From Glycocaulis sp050485565 (GTDB lineage Bacteria > Pseudomonadota > Alphaproteobacteria > Caulobacterales > Maricaulaceae): a stretch of DNA of 64,000 nucleotides. This document shows positions 53,992-63,100 of the stretch, piece by piece. The first letter of the stretch is position 1. Every line of letters starts with the position of its first letter. The notes under the pieces are model-generated. The model was not told the origin of the DNA, made no database searches, and saw only the letters and a list, made by a program, of their open reading frames with translations. Where the stretch lies: NCBI RefSeq assembly GCF_050485565.1, contig NZ_JBJHBQ010000011.1:16287-80286 (forward strand), read 5' to 3'. The position numbers and the translations under genes are program-made.

Positions 53992-55572
53992 ATGGCCATG
54001 AACCAGCAGGGACGTCCCACCCGTCCGAACGAAAACGCCGCCACGGGCGGTTATGCCGACACCATCTCCGGCTCGCGCGGTCTCGATCAGGCCGAACCGC
54101 TGATTTTCGAGCGCGGGCGCACCGATCTGACCGGCGTCGATTTTCCCGAACTTAAAGGCACGAAGACGCGCCTTGGCGGGCTGGAGCGCAAGAGCGAGAT
54201 CGGTCTTCCCGGCCTCTCCGAGCCGGAGGCGATGCGCCATTATGTGCGCCTCAGCCGCAAGAATTACGCGATCGATCTGGGCATTTATCCGCTCGGCTCG
54301 TGCACGATGAAGCATAATCCGCGCCTGAACGAGAAGATGGCGCGCCTGCCGGGCTTTGGCGATGTCCACCCGCTGCAGCCGCAATCGACCGTGCAGGGCG
54401 CGCTGGAGCTGATCGGCGAGCTGGCCCACTGGCTGATGACGCTGACCAATACGCCGTGCGTGGCGATGAGCCCCAAGGCCGGTGCGCATGGTGAGCTGTG
54501 CGGCATGATGGCCATTCGTGCGGCGCTGGATGCGCGCGGCGAGACCGGCCGCCGCCGCGTGCTGGTGCCTGAAAGCGCGCACGGCACCAACCCGGCCACC
54601 GCCGTTCAGTGCGGGTTCCATTGCGATGAAATCCCTGCCAACGCTGATGGCCGCGTCGACATGGAAGCCTTCAAGGCGAAGCTGGGCGATGATGTTGCCG
54701 GCATCATGCTGACCAATCCCAATACGTGCGGGCTGTTTGAGCGTGATATCAAGGAAATCGCCGATCTGATCCACGAGGCGGGCGGGTATTTCTACTGCGA
54801 TGGCGCGAACTTCAACGCCATCGTCGGCCGTGTGCGCCCGGGCGATCTTGGCATCGACGCCATGCACATCAATCTGCACAAGACCTTCTCCACCCCCCAT
54901 GGCGGCGGTGGTCCCGGCTCTGGCCCGACCGTGTTCTCGCAGGCGCTCGCCCCGTTTGCGCCGGTGCCGTACGTGGTGAAGAAGGGCGAGACCTGGCACA
55001 TGGTCGAGCATGAGGCAGAGGCCCGCGCCGACGGCGCCGAGCCCTTCGGCCGCATGGTCGCTTTCCATGGCCAGATGGGCATGTTCACCCGCGCGCTCTC
55101 CTACATGATGAGCCACGGCTCTGACGGGCTGCGCCAGGTGGCCGAAGATTCCGTGCTCAACGCCAACTACGTGCTGGCGCGCCTGAAGCATGTCATGACG
55201 CCCGCCTTTGAGGGCACCTGCATGCACGAAGCGCTGTTTGATGACCGCTTCCTGAAAGACACGGGCGTCACCACGCTCGATTTTGCGAAAGCGATGATCG
55301 ATGAGGGCTATCACCCGATGACCATGTACTTCCCGCTGGTGGTGCACGGCGCGATGCTGATCGAGCCGACCGAGACGGAGAGCAAGTCCGGCCTCGACCG
55401 GTTCTGTGACGTGCTGGAGGGCCTCGCACGGGCGGCGAAATCCGGCGATACGGCGCGCTTTGTCTCCGCTCCGGTGCATGCCCCGGTCAAGCGCCTCGAC
55501 GAGACGCGCGCGGCCCGCAATCCGGTACTGGTGTGGCAGGAGAGCGAAGACCAGCCGCAAGCGGCCGAATAG
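53992..55572 (+). CDS. gcvPB: Glycine dehydrogenase (decarboxylating) subunit 2
   Basis: This 526 aa PLP-carrying half of the P protein decarboxylates glycine onto lipoyl-H. The PLP lysine is K297 in NLHKTFSTPHGGGGPGSGP. Other signatures are YPLGSCTMKHNP near the N-terminus, AGAHGELCGMMAI and FDDRFLKDTGVTTLDFAKA. ATG 53992 follows the DUF2513 gene after two bases; a second ATG at 53998 has better spacing from GGAG. The L protein is not in the window. Confidence 0.95.
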   Translation: MAMNQQGRPTRPNENAATGGYADTISGSRGLDQAEPLIFERGRTDLTGVDFPELKGTKTRLGGLERKSEIGLPGLSEPEAMRHYVRLSRKNYAIDLGIYPLGSCTMKHNPRLNEKMARLPGFGDVHPLQPQSTVQGALELIGELAHWLMTLTNTPCVAMSPKAGAHGELCGMMAIRAALDARGETGRRRVLVPESAHGTNPATAVQCGFHCDEIPANADGRVDMEAFKAKLGDDVAGIMLTNPNTCGLFERDIKEIADLIHEAGGYFYCDGANFNAIVGRVRPGDLGIDAMHINLHKTFSTPHGGGGPGSGPTVFSQALAPFAPVPYVVKKGETWHMVEHEAEARADGAEPFGRMVAFHGQMGMFTRALSYMMSHGSDGLRQVAEDSVLNANYVLARLKHVMTPAFEGTCMHEALFDDRFLKDTGVTTLDFAKAMIDEGYHPMTMYFPLVVHGAMLIEPTETESKSGLDRFCDVLEGLARAAKSGDTARFVSAPVHAPVKRLDETRAARNPVLVWQESEDQPQAAE

Positions 55573-55574
55573 CG

Positions 55575-56720
55575 CTACCGCTCAGGGGATCCGGTCTGTC
55601 CTGTCTGGACGTCCGGATCCTCGTGACCCGCCGGTGCGCGCTTCTGGCGGTGCGGCCCCTCAAACAGCCGGTCGCCCAGCTTTCGCGTAGCCTTCAGGGC
55701 TGGATATTCCAGCAGGCGGAACGCTGCGCCTGACACTGCGATGCACACCACCAGAGACACGATGAGGAAGGCGAGATTCGCCAGCGGTCCGAAGTCTGGC
55801 AGGACGCTCACCCATATCCGCACGAGGCCGGACAGGACCAGCAGGTGCGAGAGGTAGAGCGCGTATGACCAGTCCCCCAGTATCACCAGCCAGCCGGGCG
55901 GTTTCAGCCTGCCCTGCATCTCCAGGCTGACGGCGCCATAAACGATCAGTGCTGAAGGGACGCCGAAGGCGGCAACGCGCGCCCAGCCAGACGGGAAGGC
56001 TCCGGCGTGCTCGGGCCATATCAGCCATGCAGCGGCGGCCAGCCACAGTGCAGCGATCACGAGGGCAGTGCGGGCAAAGCGCTTCTCGCCCGAACAGATC
56101 AACATGCCGGCCAGCGCGCCCAGAATGAACTCTATCGTTAGTGGGCTCACTATCAGCGCGCCGATGGCAGGCAGGCCATCCAGCATCAGCGAGCCTGCAA
56201 TCACGCATGCGGCCCAGCCCGCCAGAAGGGCGGGAAGCCAGCGCTCCGGAAAGACGAGGATCAGCGCGAACACCGCGTAGAAATATATCTCGTGGGTCAG
56301 CGTCCAGCCGACATGCAGGACCGGCAGCGCATTCTCTATCGGCCACAGGGTAAAGGACTGCCAGATATGCAGATCGGCCAGCTCCCGGTTCAGCGTGGCG
56401 GGGATGAATTGGTAGGCCGCGAGCGCGAGCGCGGTGAAGAACCAGTAGACCGGGTAGATGCGGGTGAAACGCGCATAGGCAAAGCGCCCGATAAAGCGGG
56501 CATCGCCGCGCGGCTTGCCTTGCGTGATATAGACCATCACGAAGCCTGAAATGACGAAGAACAGGTCGACACCGGCAAAGCCCAGCGTCCACTGCCCGCT
56601 GGTAACCGGCTCGGCGAAGAACCGCGCGCTGATCTGCGCGCCATGCCCGGCCAGCACAAGCAGCGCAGCCACAGCCCGTAAGGACTGCAATGCGTGAAGC
56701 GGCATGATGGCTGCGTGCAT
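55575..56720 (-). CDS. Acyltransferase family membrane protein (OafA/YrhL-like)
   Basis: This 381 aa protein has about ten membrane helices. It starts LQSLRAVAALLVLAGHGAQI, has the FAGVDLFFVISGFVMVY motif of Acyl_transf_3 proteins and RFTRIYPVYWFF. Such enzymes O-acetylate sugars of surface polysaccharides or cell-wall glycans. The C-terminal tail after residue 350 is charged. GGAG lies seven bases before ATG 56720. It is convergent with gcvPB, only two bases apart. The acceptor sugar is unknown. Confidence 0.83.
   Translation of the reverse strand: MHAAIMPLHALQSLRAVAALLVLAGHGAQISARFFAEPVTSGQWTLGFAGVDLFFVISGFVMVYITQGKPRGDARFIGRFAYARFTRIYPVYWFFTALALAAYQFIPATLNRELADLHIWQSFTLWPIENALPVLHVGWTLTHEIYFYAVFALILVFPERWLPALLAGWAACVIAGSLMLDGLPAIGALIVSPLTIEFILGALAGMLICSGEKRFARTALVIAALWLAAAAWLIWPEHAGAFPSGWARVAAFGVPSALIVYGAVSLEMQGRLKPPGWLVILGDWSYALYLSHLLVLSGLVRIWVSVLPDFGPLANLAFLIVSLVVCIAVSGAAFRLLEYPALKATRKLGDRLFEGPHRQKRAPAGHEDPDVQTGQTGSPER
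55587..55620 (+). terminator. Strong hairpin after gcvPB
   Basis: GGATCCGG (55587-55594) pairs with CCGGATCC (55613-55620), and GTCC/GGAC pair inside. It starts 15 bases after the gcvPB stop and lies inside the 3' end of the acyltransferase gene. There is no T run, so it may be a factor-dependent stop or an mRNA stability hairpin. Confidence 0.4.
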
Positions 56721-57033
56721 TCGGGCTCCAGATATGGCCTTGAACGGACGCTATAGAAGCGGCTGGAGGCAGGCAATCGGCGTGCGGCGCAAGCTGGCTC
56801 AATCGCGATGAGTTGTATACCCATGTGGGAACCGGCCCTTGCCGGGGCGGGTTATTCGACAGAAGAGCGCCGAGGCCCGCCTGCCGTCCGCATTTGCGCC
56901 ACAATTGGCATGCGGATGATCGCCAGAATGCAACACGTGCCCGGAATCAGCTGCTGACCGCCTTGCAGCCTCTGGTCAGCGGCTCACATATGGCGGGAGG
57001 GTCCGTTCCGCGCCCAGGGAGACAGCTTTGGTC
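56721..57033. other. Divergent intergenic region, no gene seen
   Basis: The 313-base gap separates the acyltransferase and a small membrane protein gene. TATAGC (read on the minus strand near 56749) is a possible -10 for the acyltransferase. GCTGACC (56953-56959) and GGTCAGC (56974-56980) form a perfect 7 bp inverted repeat about 55 bases before the plus-strand gene. No convincing coding sequence or RNA fold was found. Confidence 0.35.
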
Positions 57034-57309
57034 ATGAATGATGCAGTCAACGAGTTCAGCAAATCCCGCATTGGCGGGATTATCGTTCTCGTGCTGCGCG
57101 CGATTGGCGTTGCGCTGGGCCTGTTCCTGATGGCGGTTTCGATTCCGCTCTTCTTCCTGCCCATCCCGCTGGGCATTCCGCTCTTCATTCTCGCTGCCCT
57201 GTTGCTGGCAGCCTCGTCGCGCACCGCCCACGGGGTCGTGACAGGCGTCCTGAAACGCTTTCCGCCGGTCTGGAACCGGGTAAAGCGCATGTTTGGCGAG
57301 AAGGACTAA
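57034..57309 (+). CDS. Small two-helix membrane protein, 91 aa
   Basis: This hydrophobic protein has a helix at about residues 13-35 and a second at 37-62 (LFFLPIPLGIPLFILAALL), ending in a basic, amphipathic tail (RFPPVWNRVKRMFGEKD). The layout recalls PGPGW-type putative transmembrane proteins, but the hallmark is not present. ATG 57034 is preferred, with AGGGAGA before it. It ends close to a bidirectional terminator shared with atpF. Function unknown. Confidence 0.6.
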   Translation: MNDAVNEFSKSRIGGIIVLVLRAIGVALGLFLMAVSIPLFFLPIPLGIPLFILAALLLAASSRTAHGVVTGVLKRFPPVWNRVKRMFGEKD

Positions 57310-57329
57310 AAAGTCCTCAGGCGCAAAAA

Positions 57330-57355
57330 AAAACGGGGCCAATTGGCCCCGTTTT
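57330..57355. terminator. Bidirectional terminator between the membrane protein and atpF
   Basis: AACGGGGCCAATTGGCCCCGTT is a perfect palindrome flanked by A-rich sequence on the left and TTTT on the right, so it terminates in both directions. It ends the plus-strand gene at 57309 and the minus-strand atp operon, whose last gene stops at 57382. Confidence 0.9.
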
Positions 57356-57381
57356 CGTATCCGGTGATATGAGTACAGGCC

Positions 57382-57876
57382 CTAGTTCAGCCGTTCGGCC
57401 AGCTCGCCAGCGGCGTCTTTCACCAGCGCGTTACGCTGCGTCTTGGTGAGGTTTTCTGACAATAGCTTTGCCGCTGCCTCAACCGCGATGTCCGCGGCCA
57501 GCGCTTTCACGTCCTTGGCGGCCTGGGCCTCTGCCTGTGCGATGCGCTGCTCGGCAAGGGCGGTACGGCGCTCGATACGCTGGGCCAGTTCCTTGCGGGC
57601 GTTCTCGCGGATGAACTCGGCGTCCAGCTTGGCCTTTTTCACGATCTCTTCGGCTTCGCTGGCTGCGTCGCGCTGCTGGCGCTCATATTTGGCCAGCATT
57701 TCCTGGGCTTCCTCGCGCAGGCGGCGTGCCTCGTCCAGCTCGGTGCGGATGGCGTCGGCGCGGCTGTCGAGGCCCTTGGCGATGGCCTTGTGAACGCCGA
57801 AACGCCAGATAATGGCGAAGAAGGCGACCAGGCCGATAAAGGCCCAGAAAGACGTGTCCTGAAGAAGATAGCTCAT
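57382..57876 (-). CDS. atpF: ATP synthase FO subunit b
   Basis: This 164 aa peripheral-stalk subunit has one N-terminal membrane helix (residues 8-28, FWAFIGLVAFFAIIW) followed by a long charged coiled coil (about 35-150). The shape and Ala/Glu/Arg-rich coil are those of b. It is the last gene of the FO cluster and overlaps b' by four bases, so b and b' are made in balance for a heterodimeric stalk. F1 genes are not in the window. Confidence 0.9.
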   Translation of the reverse strand: MSYLLQDTSFWAFIGLVAFFAIIWRFGVHKAIAKGLDSRADAIRTELDEARRLREEAQEMLAKYERQQRDAASEAEEIVKKAKLDAEFIRENARKELAQRIERRTALAEQRIAQAEAQAAKDVKALAADIAVEAAAKLLSENLTKTQRNALVKDAAGELAERLN

Positions 57877-58421
57877 CGTGCTGCCTCCTGGCCGCGAACC
57901 GCGTCTACGGCAGATTCAGCGTCTTCGCGCTTCACCTTCAGACCGGCGAGGTGCTCGGTGACCGTGCTGGCAACATCGGCCGCCACATTGCGCACTTCGG
58001 ACAGGGCCGCATTGCGGGCCTTGGCGATACGCGCCTCGGCATCGCTCTGGCGCTGGTCCAGCTCGGCTTCCATCGATGCGGTTTCGGCGGCGGCTTCGCG
58101 TTCGGCTTCTGCGCGGGCTCCTGCGCCCACCGCCTGCGCTTTCGCGCGGGCATCAGCCAGAGACTTTTCGTAAGCCTTCACCGCGTCGTCGGCCTGTGTT
58201 TTCAGGCTGGCGGCAGCATCGAGATCGTCAGCAATGCGGTCTTTACGCTCTTCGATGGTCGAGCCGATACGCGGCAGCAACCAGCGTGAGAGCAGGAAGT
58301 AGAGGACAGCAAAGCTGATCGCCAGCCAGAAGAGCTGGGACGCGAAGTATGTCGGATCGAAGGGCGGGAACACGCCAGCGGCGGCGTCTTCATATCCCGC
58401 AGGTGGGCTCGGTTGTGCCAT
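57873..58421 (-). CDS. ATP synthase FO subunit b'
   Basis: This 182 aa second stalk subunit has a membrane helix at about 30-52 (LFWLAISFAVLYFLLSRWLL) after a Pro-rich N-terminus, then a coiled coil. Two distinct b-type genes are usual in alphaproteobacteria and photosynthetic bacteria. It is coupled to atpF by the overlapping ATGA. An RNA hairpin separates it from atpE. Confidence 0.9.
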   Translation of the reverse strand: MAQPSPPAGYEDAAAGVFPPFDPTYFASQLFWLAISFAVLYFLLSRWLLPRIGSTIEERKDRIADDLDAAASLKTQADDAVKAYEKSLADARAKAQAVGAGARAEAEREAAAETASMEAELDQRQSDAEARIAKARNAALSEVRNVAADVASTVTEHLAGLKVKREDAESAVDAVRGQEAAR

Positions 58422-58451
58422 AGCGTGCCGGTCTCCTGTGAACCGCCATAA

Positions 58452-58480
58452 CGCGCCCCTGCGTCAACCGCAGAGGCGCG
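58452..58480 (-). promoter_or_regulatory. Long hairpin between atpE and atpF'
   Basis: CGCGCC-C-CTGCG (58452-58463) pairs with CGCAG-A-GGCGCG (58469-58480), a 12 bp stem with one mismatch and a five-base loop. It lies in the 107-base atpE-atpF' gap on the transcribed strand. The c subunit is needed in many copies, so a stabilising or processing hairpin after atpE would make sense, as an inference. Confidence 0.45.
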
Positions 58481-58528
58481 TCAGTCCGTCAGGGGCGGGG
58501 CGAGCCCGTCCCGAATGCTTTCCGGTTC

Positions 58529-58756
58529 CTAGAACGCGAACAGGAGCAGCAGGGCGATCAGCAGCGAGAAGATGCCCATGGCTTCCGTCACGGCGAAGCC
58601 GAAGATCAGATTGCCGAACTGCGCCGGGGCTGCAGCCGGGTTACGCATCGCGCCTTGCAGGAACGATCCGAAAATATTGCCCACGCCGATGGCGGCACCC
58701 AGCATGCCCAGGCAGGCCAGACCGGCACCAATGTATCTTGCGGCTTCCGCTTCCAT
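58529..58756 (-). CDS. atpE: ATP synthase FO subunit c
   Basis: This 75 aa hairpin protein forms the rotor ring. Helix 1 has the GxGxG-like ring-packing run (GMLGAAIGVGNIFG), the polar loop is RNPAA, and helix 2 carries the ion-binding carboxylate E58 (FAVTEAMGIF). No sodium-type Q/T ligand set is visible in helix 1, so protons are the likely coupling ion. It is preceded by atpB. Confidence 0.95.
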   Translation of the reverse strand: MEAEAARYIGAGLACLGMLGAAIGVGNIFGSFLQGAMRNPAAAPAQFGNLIFGFAVTEAMGIFSLLIALLLLFAF

Positions 58757-58805
58757 TGAGGTAGCTCCTTGATAGTGAAGTAGTTGGGATAACGGGATGG
58801 ATGGA

Positions 58806-59582
58806 TCAGTGATGCCCGGGATGGAGGGCGTCGTTGAGGTAGATGCAGGTCAGAACGGCGAACACGTAGGCCTGCAGGAAGGCAACCAGGAATTCCAGCG
58901 CTGTCAGCGCGACGACCATCAGCAGCGGCAGGATGCCGACCGCGGCCAGTACGCCGCCGCCCGCGCCCAGCATGACGATGAAGCCGGCAAACACCTTCAG
59001 AAGGATGTGACCGGCCAGCATGTTGGCGAACAGACGGATGGACAGCGAGATCGGACGCGACAGGAAGGAGATAATCTCGATCGGCGTCACGATCACGTAG
59101 AGCGGGACAGGAACGCCCGCCGGGAAGAAGATGGAAAAGAATTTCAGCCCGTTCTTGAACAGGCCGTATCCGACCACAACCGCCATCACCAGAAGCGCGA
59201 GCGCAACCGTGACGATGAGGTGGCTGGTCACGGTGAAGCCGTGGAAATCCGGGGCCGGGAAGTAGGGCATCATGCCCAGCATGTTGGCCATCAGGATGAA
59301 GGCGAACAGGGTGAAGACCAGCGGGAAGAAGCGCAGCCCGTCAGTGCCCGCAGAACTGCGCACCATGTCGGCGATGAACTCGTAGAGGATCTCGGCGACC
59401 GACTGGGCGCGCCCCGGTACCAGGGCAGCGCGCGAGGTCGCGATCGCCAGAAGGCCCACGGTCAGGCCCACGGCCAGCACCATGAAATAGCTGGAGTTGG
59501 TAAAAGACAGATCCAGCCCGCCCACGCTCAGATCAGCGATGGGATGAATTTCGAACTGCTTGATCGGGTTGGTGTCAGCCAC
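58806..59582 (-). CDS. atpB: ATP synthase FO subunit a
   Basis: This 258 aa channel subunit includes the essential arginine in SLSIRLFANMLAGHILL and conserved Q/E-type positions in the last helices. About six helices are seen; the acidic residue of the half channel is in the terminal part. It lies between atpI and atpE in the usual FO order. Confidence 0.93.
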   Translation of the reverse strand: MADTNPIKQFEIHPIADLSVGGLDLSFTNSSYFMVLAVGLTVGLLAIATSRAALVPGRAQSVAEILYEFIADMVRSSAGTDGLRFFPLVFTLFAFILMANMLGMMPYFPAPDFHGFTVTSHLIVTVALALLVMAVVVGYGLFKNGLKFFSIFFPAGVPVPLYVIVTPIEIISFLSRPISLSIRLFANMLAGHILLKVFAGFIVMLGAGGGVLAAVGILPLLMVVALTALEFLVAFLQAYVFAVLTCIYLNDALHPGHH

Positions 59583-59677
59583 GCCCGGCCCCTCGATTGT
59601 GATGCGGCGCGCCGGAAATCCGGCCAGCCCAGAAAACGTGACGTGCGCCTATCGCGACAGAGCGCGAAGCGCAAGAG

Positions 59678-59980
59678 CTAGTTCTGCATCGACTTCACTG
59701 CGCGCACGATATTTACCGCTCCGGCAGCGAAACCGAGTATCATTCCGGCCAGCAGCCCGAAGGGCGACCAGCCGAAAAAATGGTCTGCAAGCAGGCCGAG
59801 TCCCGTTCCGGCAAGAACACCGCCGAAAAACTCAGAGCCATAGCGTACTCCTTGAGACCAACCCGAAGGCCCGGCATTCTCTTTCGCTTCCCGCTCCTGG
59901 CGCGCCTTCAGCTTGCCGGCAAGACGGTGTTCGAAATCGTCGGGGTCTGGATTGCTCGTATGATCGCTAGGGCGGGACAT
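59678..59980 (-). CDS. atpI: AtpZ/AtpI family protein
   Basis: This 100 aa protein has two membrane helices (about residues 52-72 and 78-95) and a charged N-terminus (RLAGKLKARQEREAKENAG). The sequence GSEFFGGVLAGTGLGLLADHFFG is typical of AtpI/AtpZ, which help c-ring assembly or magnesium handling. It is the first gene of the FO operon. Confidence 0.88.
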   Translation of the reverse strand: MSRPSDHTSNPDPDDFEHRLAGKLKARQEREAKENAGPSGWSQGVRYGSEFFGGVLAGTGLGLLADHFFGWSPFGLLAGMILGFAAGAVNIVRAVKSMQN

Positions 59981-60105
59981 GGCTGCCTGTCACTTCCCGA
60001 AAAGGACACTCCCCCCGGAAAGTGCGCGCACACTATAAGCGCGGTATAGGCAAGTCAAGTGACGGGAGGAGCGCTTCAAGGTTCTGATAAATAAGGCAAT
60101 TTTGC

Positions 60106-63100
60106 CTATTCGGCTGCGAGGAGCGCTTCTGCCGCACGCAGGTTTACCGAGACCAGCTGGGATACGCCCTGCTCACCCATGGTCACGCCGAACAGCCGGT
60201 CCATCCGGCTCATCGTGACGGGATTGTGGGTGATGATGAGGAAGCGCGTATCGGTCAGCTCGCGCATTTCCTCCAGCATCCGGCAGAAGCGGTCGACATT
60301 GGCATCGTCCAGTGGCGCATCCACCTCGTCCAGAACACAGACGGGTGCCGGGTTTGACAGAAACACCGCAAAGATCAGCGCGGTAGCGGTGAGCGCCTGC
60401 TCCCCGCCGGACATGAGCGACATGGTCTCCATCTTCTTGCCCGGCGGGCAGGCCATGATCTCAAGGCCGGCTTCAAGCGGATCATCATGCTCGGTCAGGC
60501 GCAGCTCGGCCTCGCCCCCGCCAAAGAGCGTGGAGAAGAGTTGGCGGAAATGTCCGTCCACCACCTCGAATGCGGCCAGAAGCCGCGCGCGGCCTTCGCG
60601 CGACAGCGTATCGACGGCCTTGCGCAGGCGCGCTACGGCCTCCACCAGATCGTCGCGTTCGGCGGTCAGCCGGTCTCGCTCCGAAGTGAGTTCTTCGGCT
60701 TCCTCGTCCGCGCGCAGGTTGACAGCGCCCAGCCGCTCGCGGGACAGGCGGGTCTCGTCCAGACGGCGCTCCAGCTCAGCAGAAGAGAGGTTCGCGTACT
60801 CACTCTGGCCGGACCGGGTCTGCAGGGCTTGCGGTGTTTCACCCGTTGCATCGGCGAGGCGTTCAGCCGTTTCGGTGATGCGGGTCTGTGTGCCTTCCAG
60901 CGTGGCGGCGGCGGCGGCGCGTGCCTCGCGGGCGCTGCTGGCCTCGCGTTCTGCGGCGCGCAGGGTTGTATCGGCCTCGCGCAGGGCGGTTTCGGCGGCT
61001 TCAACCTCGGAGCGCGCCAGACGCGCGCGCGATTCGGCTTCGCCCAGCTGGTCGAAGATCACGCTGCGGCGGTCTTCCAGCCGGGCAGGGACCGCTTCGG
61101 CGTCGCCAAGGGCGCTGCGCGTCTCGGCTTCAGCACTGTTGATCCCGGTCAGGCGTTCGGCGGCGCTCTGCGCGCGGCGGGACCATTCAGCTTCCTCGCG
61201 CTCCAGCCCGGCAATGCGGTGGCGGCGGCTCTGGGCGTCGCGGCGTGCCGATTCGAGGGCGGCGCGGGCATCGGCGGCGGCGGCGCGGGCGCGCTCGGCC
61301 AGTGTACGCGCCGCTTCCAGCGCCACGCTGCCATCATCGGCGTCCATGGCGGCTTTCAGCGCGGATTCGGCGCGCTCCAGCGCGTCTTTCGCGCCACTGG
61401 CCTCGGTGTCCAGCCGGCGGGCGGTATCTGTCAGATTGGCGCGGCGCGCCTCGGCGCGCACGGCGGCTTCCCGGCCCTCGCTCAAGACCCGTTCGGTCTC
61501 TCGTACGTTCCGCTGGGCCTCATCGAGCGCTTCGCGGGCAGCGCGCAGCGCGGTTGCAGACCCGCTGGCTGACTGAGCGGCTTTGTCGTGCTCTGCACGC
61601 GCGCTGGCCTCGCGTGTCCGTGCCGCTTCCAGCTCGGCCAGAATTGTCTCCAGCCGGTTGCGCGTTTCCAGGCGGATGGCGGCGCTGGATGGCGCACCGG
61701 CATTGGCGGCGAACCCGTCCCAGCGGCGCAATGCGCCTTCCATCGTCACCAACCGCTGGCCGGGCTTGAGCAGATCGGCCAGCCGGTCGAGATCAGCCTC
61801 GTCAACCAGACCGATCGATTCCAGCCGCGCTTTCAGCGCTGACGGTGCGTCGATAACTTCGCTGAGCGCCGTCACGCCGGAGGGAAGAGCCGGGGGCAGG
61901 GCGCTCGTTCCGGTCCAGCGGCGGGCGGCTTCTGCTGACAGCCCGGCCTCCAGATCATCGCCCAGCGCGGCGGCCAATGCCTTTTCGGTGCCGGGCTTTG
62001 CGCGCACCTGCTCAACCAGCCCGTCATCATTATCGCCCGAGGCGACCAGACGGCGCAGGCTGTCGGCTTCACGTGAGAGCGATTGTGTTTCGGCTTCCGC
62101 CGCGCGCAGGGCATCGCGGGCGGTGTTGGCCGCATCGGTCTGTGTCTGGGCTGCTTCTTCTGCCTCGGCGAACGCCTCAGCGGCCTTCTCGGCGGCGATA
62201 CCGGCCTCGCTGACTGCGCTTTCCAGCTCCTGAAGGCTTGGGCCGTCAGACTCGGGCAGTTCGGCGGCGCGCGCGGCGGCCTCGTCGGCCTCGCGGCGCA
62301 GTGTTTCGTGGCGGCGGCGGGCATTGTCGGCATCGCGCCGGGCCGCTTCGCGGGCCGCTTTCACCTCGGCCAGGCGCGCGCTGGCTTCGTCCAGCTTCTG
62401 CTCGGCCTGGCTGCGCCGGGTTTCGGCATCTGTCATGGCTGCTTCGGCTCTGGCCTGGGCTTCAGCATCGCCGGCCAGCTCGTCCTGCAGCGTCTTGAGC
62501 GAGGTGCGCACGCGCTCCAGTGATTGCGCCGCTTCCTGTGACAGTTCCGCTTCGCGTGCCTTGTTGACCGCCAGCTCTTCCAGACGCGCTGTCAGCCGCT
62601 CGATATTGGCTCTGGCCTGATCGATATCGCGCTCCAGCGTGTCGCGCTCGCGTTCGAGAAGACGTAAGGCGGCGGAGGCTTCTGCCTCGCGTTCGCGCAA
62701 GGGGGCGACGGCGTTGGCCGCTGCTTCGGCAGCGCTGGTGGCTGATGCGGCAAGGCTGGCGGCGTCCGCCACCAGGGCTTCGCAGGCGGCCAGATGCTCG
62801 CGGGCGCTGATTGCCGCCTCACTGGCTTCATGCCAGCGGCGCAGCCAGAGCACCGCTTCCAGCTCGCGGATATCGGCCGACAGCTTGCGGTAGCGCCCTG
62901 CCTGCCGGGCCTGTTTCTGCAGGCCCTCATAGCGGCTCTGCAGCGTATCGACGACTTCCTGCAGCCGGTCCAGATTGGTTTCAGCCGCGTTCAGGCGCAG
63001 CTGGGCTTCGTGGCGCCGGGCGCGAAGACCGGCCACGCCAGCAGCCTCCTCAAGGACCCGGCGGCGGTTTTCCGGCTTGGCGTTGATCAGCTCGCTGATC

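Noticed and set aside
55660..56904. A 414-codon minus-strand frame over the acyltransferase
   Set aside because: The real acyltransferase frame shows clear membrane segments and motifs; this one is Arg/Ala/Pro-rich, as expected for a GC-rich shadow.
57382..59980. A sodium-driven ATP synthase
   Set aside because: The c subunit has Glu58 but no visible sodium-ligand set in helix 1, so a proton enzyme is more likely.
60179..61576. A 465-codon plus-strand frame opposite smc
   Set aside because: It is Ser/Arg-rich, typical of the antisense of a coiled-coil gene, and lies wholly within smc.
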